Assembly: GCA_946412445.1 (NCBI GenBank)
Contig: CAMKHH010000013.1
Coordinates: 1-10,733, forward strand
DNA: 10,733 nt
Direction of reading: 5' to 3'
Source of the DNA: an uncultured Eubacterium sp.
GTDB taxonomy: Bacteria > Bacillota > Clostridia > Lachnospirales > Lachnospiraceae
Within the stretch, counting starts at the first letter, position 1. Every line of letters begins with the position of its first letter. The notes beneath the pieces were generated by a model. It was given only the letters and a program-made list of their open reading frames with translations. It did not search any database and was not told the DNA's origin. Below are positions 1 through 7,300 of this stretch, piece after piece. Both the position numbers and the translations under genes were made by a program.

Positions 1-25
1 CAAGTGAATTATCGGAGGCTTATAA

Positions 26-670
26 ATGAGTAAAATAATTAAGATTAGGAATGAAGAAGAAAGAGATTATGAGAGAGTAGAAGAAATCACAAGGGAAGCT
101 TTTTGGAATTTATATATTCCGGGATGCAATGAACATTATTTAGTTCATGTTATGCGATCCCACAAAGACTTTTTGCCGGAGTTGGATCTTGTGATTGAAG
201 TTGATAATCAGATTATCGGGAATATCATGTACACGAAAACAAGATTAATTGATGCGTCCGGGGAAGAAAAAGACATCCTTACTTTCGGTCCGGTTTGCAT
301 TTTGCCAGGATATCAGAGAAATGGGTACGGAAAAAAACTAATGGAGTATTCCTTTGAAAAGGCGGCCGCACTTGGTTATGATGTAATTGTAATATTCGGA
401 AACCCGAATAATTATGTAAGCCGCGGTTTTAAAAGCTGTAAAAAGTACAATATCTGTCTTGAGAATGGGACATATCCGGCGGCAATGATGGTAAAAGAAC
501 TCAAACCGGATGTCTTGGACGGGCGAAAATGGGTTTACCGTCAAAGCCCTGTATTTGAGATAGACGAACAAGAAGCTGAGCGCTTTGACGAGGGTTTGAA
601 AAGACTCGAGAAAAAACATCAGCCAAGTCAGGAAGAATTCTATATTCACAGTCATTCTATTATACAGTAA
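26..670 (+). CDS. GNAT-family N-acetyltransferase (YhbS-like)
   Basis: Predicted cytosolic acetyltransferase that moves an acetyl group from acetyl-CoA to an amine; the acceptor cannot be told from sequence. The 214-residue protein starts at ATG 26, with GGAGG at 14-18 at good spacing. The GNAT core covers about residues 5-160. The acetyl-CoA pyrophosphate loop is visible as PGYQRNGYGKKLM (residues 94-106, Q-R-N-G-Y-G form), following the beta-4 strand ILTFGPVCILP. GNPNNYVSRGF (125-135) is the 'GxPxYYxxxGF' stretch typical of the YhbS/COG3153 group. The C-terminal 40 residues are charged and probably helical, longer than the minimal fold. A 121-base gap separates it from the kinase gene, with no convincing terminator, so co-transcription with the two-component system is possible but unproven. 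The family call is firm; substrate and physiological role are unknown. Confidence 0.9.
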   Translation: MSKIIKIRNEEERDYERVEEITREAFWNLYIPGCNEHYLVHVMRSHKDFLPELDLVIEVDNQIIGNIMYTKTRLIDASGEEKDILTFGPVCILPGYQRNGYGKKLMEYSFEKAAALGYDVIVIFGNPNNYVSRGFKSCKKYNICLENGTYPAAMMVKELKPDVLDGRKWVYRQSPVFEIDEQEAERFDEGLKRLEKKHQPSQEEFYIHSHSIIQ

Positions 671-791
671 ATCTTTAAAGCTTTGGAAAGCTTTTATGCC
701 ACAAGGTATCGCAAATGCCAGTCCATCACGGCAAACAGGTACATGAATCCGGATTTCATAGAATATATTTACAGAAAGGAAACAGAGTTGC

Positions 792-3254
792 ATGCCTCTG
801 ATTTACTACATACAGATTACAGGCGCCGGTCTGGCAATTATGCTGATCATATCTTTTCACATGATCTTCCATGATGTGCATAGGACAACCTCGCGAAAGA
901 TTTTTTGGAGAATGATTTTATCAAATAGTCTTTTGTTGTTAACCGAAATGATGCTGAATATTTTCACTGGTGTAGATTCCCCTGTTGCCAGGCTGCTGCT
1001 GCCTGCGGTTGTTCTGATATTTTATATCTTTAATCCGGTGCCGGAGGCCTTCTGGGTTCTTTATCTTGATGCGATTTTACAAAGAAATGAGAAGAAGAGA
1101 AATAAGGTGCTGATTATTCTGGTGGCTTTGCCTGTTGTCATAAACGCCATCTTTTCCATAATCAGTCCCTCTACAGGATTTCTCTTTTACATCGATGCCC
1201 AGAATATTTACCATCGGGGTCCATATTTTTTGCTGATGATTTTTACATGCTATATTTATTTAATATATAATATTGTGTTAATGCTGATAAACCGAAAGCA
1301 TATCTTGAAGCATGAGGTTTGGATATCCCTTTGTGTTGCTTTGCTTCCCGTCATTGGAGGCGCTTTACAAAGCGCATTCTATGGCATTAGCTTAACCTGG
1401 CTCACACTGGCTTTTTCACTCCTGATCGCTTACATAAACTTGCAGAATGAGCAGGTATATAGGGAATTAAGGAAGTTAGACAGACTGAAGGATGAATTTT
1501 TGACCAACACATCCCATGAACTGCGCACTCCATTAAATGGCATTATTAATATTACAAACTCTGTTATGGAGAAAGGAAATGAAAATCTGGATGATACACA
1601 GCGGAAGAACCTTCAGGTAGTAGTATCCGCCGCCCAAAGATTGTACAACCGGATTAACGATATCCTTGATGTATCCCTCATGAAAAACGGAGATATCAAA
1701 TTGAACAAACGAGGAGTAGATCTGTATTCCATTGCCGGAGCGACGCTTTATGTAATCAGTTGTCTCAAGGGGGATAAAGAAATTGAGTTCGTCAATAGCA
1801 TTCCAGATGACATGATGCCGGTAGATGCTGATATAGAGCGTCTATATCAGATATTCTATAATTTGATGGGGAATGCTCTTAAATTTACCCAGCAGGGTCG
1901 TATTGAGGTAGGTGCAGTTGCTAGACAGGATAAGGCAGAAATCTGGGTAGAGGATACAGGTTGCGGAATACCTGAGAACGAGCTGAAGAATATCTTTCAG
2001 GCATTTTATCAGGTGGATTCTACAGAAACACGGGAAGCAGGAGGCACGGGACTTGGCCTGTCCATAACCAAAAACCTGATTAAGGCACATGGGGGGATGA
2101 TTTGGGTGAGCTCCGAGGAAGGAAAAGGCAGCCGCTTCACTTTTACACTGCCTTTCAGTACAGATCATAAAAAGGATATTTATATTGAGAGTATCGTTCA
2201 GCCCGTTGGGGAGGCTGCAATCGTTCCTGTTTTGACAACAACCAGGGAAAAGGAAAAAGGCAGGTATGCTGTACTTATGGCAGATGACGATCCCGCAAGC
2301 CTGATGGCGCTGTTTAGTATCCTGGATCACGAAGGGTATTATGTAAAAGCGGTTACCAGCGGCGAAGAGGTGCTGAAGGAACTGGAGCAGCAGGGCGGAT
2401 ACAATTTGATCATTCTGGATGTCATGATGCCGAAAATATCCGGTTACAAGGTGTTGGAGAAAATCCGGATCCGCTTCCAGCCGCTTGATCTTCCGGTCCT
2501 TCTCCTGACGGCGAAAGCAAGGCCGGAGGATTTGCAGGCAGGCTTTGCGGCCGGGGCCAACGATTATTTGGTCAAGCCTTTTGAAGCGTCGGAGCTGAAA
2601 GCGCGGGTCAAAACCCTGGTACAATTGAAAGAGTCGGTCGGCACGAGAATGGAGGCGGAGCTTTCCTTTCTGCAGGCACAGATCAAGCCCCATTTCCTGT
2701 TTAATTCCCTGAGCGTGATTGCCGCGCTCAGCACAAAGGAGCCGCAGCGTGCTGAAGAACTTCTTTACGACCTGTCCGACTATTTGCGGGGCAGCTTCGA
2801 TTTCGAGAATTATAACGGAGTGGTACCGCTATCCAACGAGCTAACCACGGTGCAAGCATATGTTTCTATTGAAAAAGAGCGCTTCAAAGGAAAACTAAAG
2901 GTAGAATACGATATTGATGAAAGCATCTCTATCGCGGTTCCTATGCTGATCATCCAGCCTTTGGTCGAGAATGCCATACGCCATGGGGTCTCCAAAAAGC
3001 CGGAGGGCGGCACGGTAAGGCTGAGCATCAGACAGAATGGGGTTTGTACGGTAATAACCGTTGAAGATGACGGGGTCGGGATCCCGGCTCAAAAACTGTC
3101 CGGGCTTTTAGATAAAAAAGATGTAAAATCAGGAGTGGGGCTGAGCAATATTCAGCGGAGGATGATTCTCCATTATGGGCATGGCCTGGAGCTCCGAAGC
3201 ACAGAGGGACGAGGGACAACGGTTATCCTGGAGATTCCCGATTATGAGAGGTGA
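792..3254 (+). CDS. Membrane hybrid sensor kinase with two kinase modules (7TM-HisKA-HATPase-REC-LytS kinase-HATPase)
   Basis: An 820-residue sensor kinase. About seven hydrophobic segments fill residues 3-215 (near 4-25, 39-59, 66-92, 104-125, 144-168, 175-195, 197-215), with no large extracellular domain. Kinase module 1: phospho-acceptor H242 in SHELRTP (241-247), N-box N361, DTGCGIPE (388-395), F-box near 402-407 and GGTGLGL (417-423). Receiver: acidic cluster 498-500, phospho-acceptor D543, T573 and K595. Kinase module 2 is of the LytS/His_kinase type: H634 in QIKPHFLFNSL, N-box N727 in PLVENAIRHG, DDGVGI (759-764) and GVGLSNIQRR (781-790). All key residues of both kinases and the receiver are present, so none looks decayed. 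The start at ATG 792 has AAAGGA at 775-780 and in-frame stops upstream (TAG, TGA). The response regulator follows after 4 bases. The signal sensed is unknown. The first half is AT-rich and the part after about 2280 is clearly GC-richer. Confidence 0.93.
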   Translation: MPLIYYIQITGAGLAIMLIISFHMIFHDVHRTTSRKIFWRMILSNSLLLLTEMMLNIFTGVDSPVARLLLPAVVLIFYIFNPVPEAFWVLYLDAILQRNEKKRNKVLIILVALPVVINAIFSIISPSTGFLFYIDAQNIYHRGPYFLLMIFTCYIYLIYNIVLMLINRKHILKHEVWISLCVALLPVIGGALQSAFYGISLTWLTLAFSLLIAYINLQNEQVYRELRKLDRLKDEFLTNTSHELRTPLNGIINITNSVMEKGNENLDDTQRKNLQVVVSAAQRLYNRINDILDVSLMKNGDIKLNKRGVDLYSIAGATLYVISCLKGDKEIEFVNSIPDDMMPVDADIERLYQIFYNLMGNALKFTQQGRIEVGAVARQDKAEIWVEDTGCGIPENELKNIFQAFYQVDSTETREAGGTGLGLSITKNLIKAHGGMIWVSSEEGKGSRFTFTLPFSTDHKKDIYIESIVQPVGEAAIVPVLTTTREKEKGRYAVLMADDDPASLMALFSILDHEGYYVKAVTSGEEVLKELEQQGGYNLIILDVMMPKISGYKVLEKIRIRFQPLDLPVLLLTAKARPEDLQAGFAAGANDYLVKPFEASELKARVKTLVQLKESVGTRMEAELSFLQAQIKPHFLFNSLSVIAALSTKEPQRAEELLYDLSDYLRGSFDFENYNGVVPLSNELTTVQAYVSIEKERFKGKLKVEYDIDESISIAVPMLIIQPLVENAIRHGVSKKPEGGTVRLSIRQNGVCTVITVEDDGVGIPAQKLSGLLDKKDVKSGVGLSNIQRRMILHYGHGLELRSTEGRGTTVILEIPDYER

Positions 3255-3258
3255 TGGT

Positions 3259-4149
3259 ATGCTGCGCACCGTATTGGTGGATGACGAGCCAGTTATATTG
3301 GAAAAACTGAAATCCATACTAGAGGAAAATGGGAAGATTGAAATCGCCGGTACATATACAGACCCTATGGAAGCATTGAAAGAGATGTCTTCCATCATGG
3401 CGGACTGTGCCTTTTTGGACATTGAAATGCCGGGGCTCAGCGGAATAGAGCTTGCGGAGCGGCTTGCTTGTCTGAATCCAGATATTGAAGTGATTTTTCT
3501 TACCGCATATAATCATTACGCCGCGCAGGCCTTCGACGTGAACGCCCTCGACTATATGCTCAAACCGATCAGGCCTGAGAGGCTGAATAAAGCGATAGAT
3601 AAGCTCATAAAAAAGGCTGCCGGGAGACCCGAAAGCCGGGAGGCGGGCTGTAAAATACGATCCTTTGGGGCGTTTGAGGTCCTTGTGGGAGGCCGGCCGG
3701 TCAAGTGGAGCCGTTCCAGGGCAAAAGAACTTTTCGCCTATCTTTTGCAGAATGAAGGTAAATGGATTTCAAAATACAAACTCTGTGAAGAGCTATGGGA
3801 GGGTTATGGACCGGAACGGGCATTGGCCTATTTACAGATATGCCTGCATGCTTTGCGAAAAAACCTGAGAGAAGCGGGATGTACGCAGATGGAGATCGTG
3901 TATTCTGACGACCGGTACGTCCTGAAGATAAAAGGCGTCGACTGGGATCTAAGACGGTTTGAATCGGATTTTGACGTTTTCCGGCGCACCGGATCTTTGG
4001 AAGCTGCCGAACAAGCCTTGGGCTGCTGCGGTGGGGAGTATCTGGAGGGGGAGGACTGGCTCTGGTCCGATCTCCTGCGGGAAGAGTATATTTTTAGATG
4101 CAACAAACTGAAGAAGGCGCTCAAGGCCAATCAGGGGAGTTTTCAATAA
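3259..4149 (+). CDS. Response regulator, REC - winged helix - short BTAD (SARP-like, COG3947 type)
   Basis: A 296-residue DNA-binding response regulator, cognate partner of the preceding kinase. REC domain, residues 1-120: D8/D9 acidic pair, phospho-acceptor D54 in FLDIEMPGLSG, T82 and K102. Residues 132-223 form an OmpR/SARP-type winged helix (IRSFGAFEVLVGGRPVKW, then SRAKELFAYLL, SKYKLCEELW and YLQICLHALRKNLR as the likely recognition helix). Residues 224-296 match the start of a bacterial transcriptional activator domain (DWDLRRFE, GGEYLEGEDWLWSDLLREEY). The usual TPR-like remainder of BTAD is missing: the protein stops after about 70 BTAD residues, whereas REC-wHTH-BTAD proteins are commonly around 370 residues. 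I chose ATG 3259 because GAGAGGTG (3246-3253) sits just before it and the protein begins directly with the REC strand MLRTVLVDDE. ATG 3244 is an in-frame alternative. The 4-base gap to the kinase stop suggests translational coupling. Its own target may be the operator at 4226-4246 (inference). Confidence 0.92.
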   Translation: MLRTVLVDDEPVILEKLKSILEENGKIEIAGTYTDPMEALKEMSSIMADCAFLDIEMPGLSGIELAERLACLNPDIEVIFLTAYNHYAAQAFDVNALDYMLKPIRPERLNKAIDKLIKKAAGRPESREAGCKIRSFGAFEVLVGGRPVKWSRSRAKELFAYLLQNEGKWISKYKLCEELWEGYGPERALAYLQICLHALRKNLREAGCTQMEIVYSDDRYVLKIKGVDWDLRRFESDFDVFRRTGSLEAAEQALGCCGGEYLEGEDWLWSDLLREEYIFRCNKLKKALKANQGSFQ

Positions 4150-4189
4150 AAAATTTTTAAGGAAATCACATAAAATAATGGATTACATA

Positions 4190-4228
4190 ACGCAGAATGG
4201 CAAGAATTGCCGTTCTGCGTCGTTTTTT
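4190..4228 (+). terminator. Rho-independent terminator of the kinase/regulator operon
   Basis: A 14-bp stem pairs 4190-4203 with 4207-4220 around a GAA loop, with a single T-G wobble (4198/4212). It is followed by CG and six T (4223-4228). It lies 40 bases after the regulator stop codon, so it cleanly separates the two-component operon from the surface-protein gene, which must then have its own promoter. Confidence 0.92.
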
Positions 4229-4246
4229 GTAAGAGATTTGCAAGAG
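4226..4246 (+). promoter_or_regulatory. Direct-repeat operator with SARP geometry (candidate)
   Basis: TTTGTAAGAG (4226-4235) and TTTGCAAGAG (4237-4246) agree at 9 of 10 positions and start 11 bp apart, one helical turn. Taken as heptamers G(T/C)AAGAG (4229-4235 and 4240-4246), they are separated by 4 bp, and the second ends exactly 8 bp before the TATAAT at 4255. SARP-type activators are known to bind heptameric direct repeats with this 4-bp spacing, ending about 8 bp from the -10. The neighbouring regulator has the matching winged-helix/BTAD architecture. The first repeat overlaps the terminator T-tract, so part of the similarity could be fortuitous. Binding is inferred. Confidence 0.5.
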
Positions 4247-4254
4247 GTATTTTG

Positions 4255-4260
4255 TATAAT
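4255..4260 (+). promoter_or_regulatory. -10 element of the surface-protein promoter (candidate)
   Basis: A perfect TATAAT lies 124 bases before the start codon at 4384 and directly downstream of the operon terminator. No -35 is found at normal spacing: the position 17 bp upstream reads AGAGAT, and the TTG-containing hexamers sit 11 or 22 bp away. This fits an activator-dependent promoter with the direct repeats in the -35 zone. Initiation here would give a leader of roughly 115-120 nt. Confidence 0.5.
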
Positions 4261-4298
4261 GAAAAGCAACTTATCGATAAAACGATATGATGAATGTT

Positions 4299-4339
4299 AC
4301 CGGACAAGAATAGCTTTCCTCTTGCAATGTATATCCGGT
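4299..4339 (+). other. Possible leader RNA hairpin of the surface-protein gene
   Basis: ACCGGA (4299-4304) pairs with TCCGGT (4334-4339), and directly inside it CAAGA (4305-4309) pairs with TCTTG (4320-4324). The result is an interrupted stem with a 9-nt bulge on the 3' side and a 10-nt loop. It sits in the predicted 5' leader, about 45 bases before the start codon, and leaves the Shine-Dalgarno free. It matches no riboswitch family that I recognise. Weak evidence: two short stems can arise by chance. Confidence 0.22.
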
Positions 4340-4383
4340 CCTTTAATAAAAAGAAAACCAACAAAGAGAAAGGTAGGAAATTT

Positions 4384-7300
4384 ATGAGAAAAAAATTTAA
4401 AAAGGCGCTTACATTGGTATTGACACTGGTCATGGTGCTGAGTCTCTTCAGCGGAACAGGCATTACGGCGTATGCAGATGTAGTAGCCCCTGTCGTCTAC
4501 AACCTGGGAAGCCCCACGGATGTAGCAGAGGCAGGAAGCGATCTCATCTATAAGCTGGGCGGTGCGACAGTCACCGGAAATGGAGGATACACCTTTACAG
4601 TAAGCGTAGATACCGGAAGCTTCAGGATAGGCAGCACGACGCTGGGAAGCTCTGCCGTCACAGCACAAAAGGAGGATGGGGAGTTTGTAACCTCCATGAG
4701 TAGCGAAGTTGATTATACCTATCTGGAACTGAATTTTGGAAGCACTCCCTTCTCACTGGAAGAGGTTCAGGCATTCCTTAGGGATATCAGCTTCACCAAG
4801 GAAAAGAATGTTGATCAGAAGATCAGCATCAGTTCTGAGAACTTTGCGCTTCCTGATCCTTTGGAGAGGAAGATCATTACATTCCAGGGACACTATTATG
4901 AGTTCGTCTTCCCATATGGGCATACGTGGAAGGAAGCATATGATCTGGCTAAGACCAAAACCATAAACGGTTATAAGGGTTATTTGCTGACTATTACCTC
5001 GCCCCAGGAGCATGAATTGATTTATAAGGCCTTTGGCGGAGAAGCCGGGTGGTTTGGTATGTCCGGTGTGCTGCCTGTAGACGACACTTATGATGAAAAC
5101 ACATTTGTACTTGATGAGGTTTATGAGAATAATACCGTGTGGCACTGGATGTGCGGGCCGGAGGCAGGACAAATAGTAAGGGGAGAGGGCGCGTATGTAA
5201 ATTTTGGCTCCGGTGAACCCACCGGAACAGGGACAAATCCGTCGAAACTCGTAGATTACTTAAAATATAGTTTTAATGAGTGCGTTGGAGTATACGGCTG
5301 GGGAGAGGGTGGTGCCTGGAACGATTTGCCGTGGGTTCATGAGAACACCGAAGGGGGATGGCCCGGAGCCTATATAGAATACGGAGGATATGAAGGAGAG
5401 ACTGCGGATACACCATCCACCATAGTTACGAAAACCGTTACACTCGATGACTATGTTGCGGTTGACTCTAATTCTGCACCAACGTTTAGTGATTCCTCTG
5501 TCAGTCTTGGTAGCATTAACGAGGATTCACTTCCCGATACAGGAATAACGGTTTCTGATCTTCTTGTAGCGGCAGGTGCAAGTGATGCCGATGGAGATAC
5601 CTTGGGAATTGCGGTGACGGCTATTGATACGACAAACGGAGTGTGGTTATATTATGCAGCGGATGGATTCTGGTGGCGTATGCCGCGATTCGCACCAGAG
5701 GATATTTCAGAGAATGCCGCACTGCTACTCACCCCGAGCACGCCCATTAAGTTCTTCCCGACAAAGGATTTCAACGGAACGGCTACTATCTCATTCAGGG
5801 TGTGGGACAGAACCACCGGAATCACCGGAGAAAATGAAGAGCGGGCGGATGTCAGTGGCTCGAACCATGGCGGGACGACTGCTTACAGCGACGGAACGGT
5901 TGTCGGTACCTTGACGGTGCTGCCTGTAAATGATGCTCCTGTGATATTAAGGGAAGCGGGCAATCATATGCAGTTGGAATTTGACGGTTCTGATGATTAT
6001 TTGTCACTTGACGATTTACATTTGGATCATTCCTTTACTGTTGAAGCCTGGGTTCGTATCGATGATTTTGCGAACCATCATCCCTCGCGCTTTTTTGATT
6101 TTGGAAAGGGTCCCAATGGCTTCAACCAGTGTGTGATATTTCTTGGGTCTGGGTTGATGCAGTTTCACATTTATGGTAATAATGGAGCTGTCGGTTTAAA
6201 TCATGCCAACCCCGGAATTAGCATCGGGACGTGGAACTATATCAGTGCAGTCTACGATGAGAATGCTAAGAAGCTTAGACTATACAAAAATGGGGAGCTT
6301 ATAGTTGAAGAAGATGCGGTAGTGCAGAAGGAGGCACAAGAAAGAACGAAAAACTTCTTTGGACGTTCAAACTGGGTCGCCGATCCGTATTTTGACGGTG
6401 CCATGTATGGCATATCCGTCTGGAGTGCCGCAAGAACGGCGAGCGAGATGAAGAGGGACATGTATAACGCTCCGGCTGCCAGCGCGAGTAACCTTGTGCT
6501 GTATTATCCGTTGGACGATGGTGCAGAAGCTACCACGGTAAGGAGCATCACAGGCACCCATACGGGAACCCTGAATAACGGCTTGAAGCTGGAACCCGGC
6601 GATATCTTTAACTATGGTGTCACAGGTACATGGGCGCAGGATATTGCAGTCAACCAGATCACCTTGAAGGACGTGGATGCCGGTGAAAACGATATGACTC
6701 TGACATTGGCGGCATTACATGGTACGTTGACTTTTAGCACTGTTTCTGATGGCGTTGTTGCCATTGGGAACGGAACCGACTCTGTAACCCTCACGGGTAC
6801 GCTTAGCAAGCTGAACGCAGCGCTTGTAACCCTTAAGTATAAATCGGGTGCCGAATACACAGGTGAGACAGATGAAATTTCGGTTAGTGTCACAGATGAG
6901 GGGACGCTTACCGACAGCGAGACAGTATTTGTTACACTCGAAGAAGTGGTTGGAATCTACCCGGTGACAGTCAATACCCTGATCGACGGTGATGCCGCTG
7001 AAGCACCCGGCACGGTGGAACTGAAACAGGGCGGTGTGACGAAGGCCACCGCGATAAACGCTGAAACCATCGGCACCTATACGGCTTCCCTGCCGGACGG
7101 AACCTATGACATCTGGATTGGTGGCAAGAATACCGGCAAGACGGTAACCGTCAGTGGAGGCGCAGTGACGGCGGATGCGGTCAATTACTATACCGTGAGC
7201 TTTTCCGTCACCAACAGCGGCTTGGCCTCCGGTAGTACCGTATCGGCAATAATTGGCGATACGCCGATTGCCGACGGCAGTCCGATTCTTGCGGGAACAA

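Noticed and set aside
677..694. Small hairpin AAAGCTT/AAGCTTT just after the acetyltransferase gene
   Set aside because: Only 7 bp, AT-rich, with no T-run after it. Too weak to call a terminator.
338..793. 151-codon minus-strand frame opposite the acetyltransferase and the following gap
   Set aside because: The plus strand carries a clear GNAT protein with a ribosome binding site. The minus-strand product has no family features.
683..874. 63-codon plus-strand frame across the start of the kinase gene
   Set aside because: It overlaps the kinase membrane segment out of frame, has no Shine-Dalgarno and resembles no known peptide.
1842..2693. 283-codon open frame on the minus strand within the kinase gene
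   Set aside because: It lies wholly opposite the conserved HATPase, REC and LytS domains, is rich in Cys/His/Gln/Leu without domain structure, and has no recognisable homology. It is a shadow of the coding strand.
4294..4383. Upstream in-frame ATG of the surface protein
   Set aside because: It would place 30 residues ahead of a perfect signal peptide and has no Shine-Dalgarno. ATG 4384 has one.
4876..5382. C-type-lectin domain as the variable protein of a diversity-generating retroelement
   Set aside because: The domain is near the N-terminus instead of at the gene's 3' end, and there is no reverse transcriptase or template repeat in the window.
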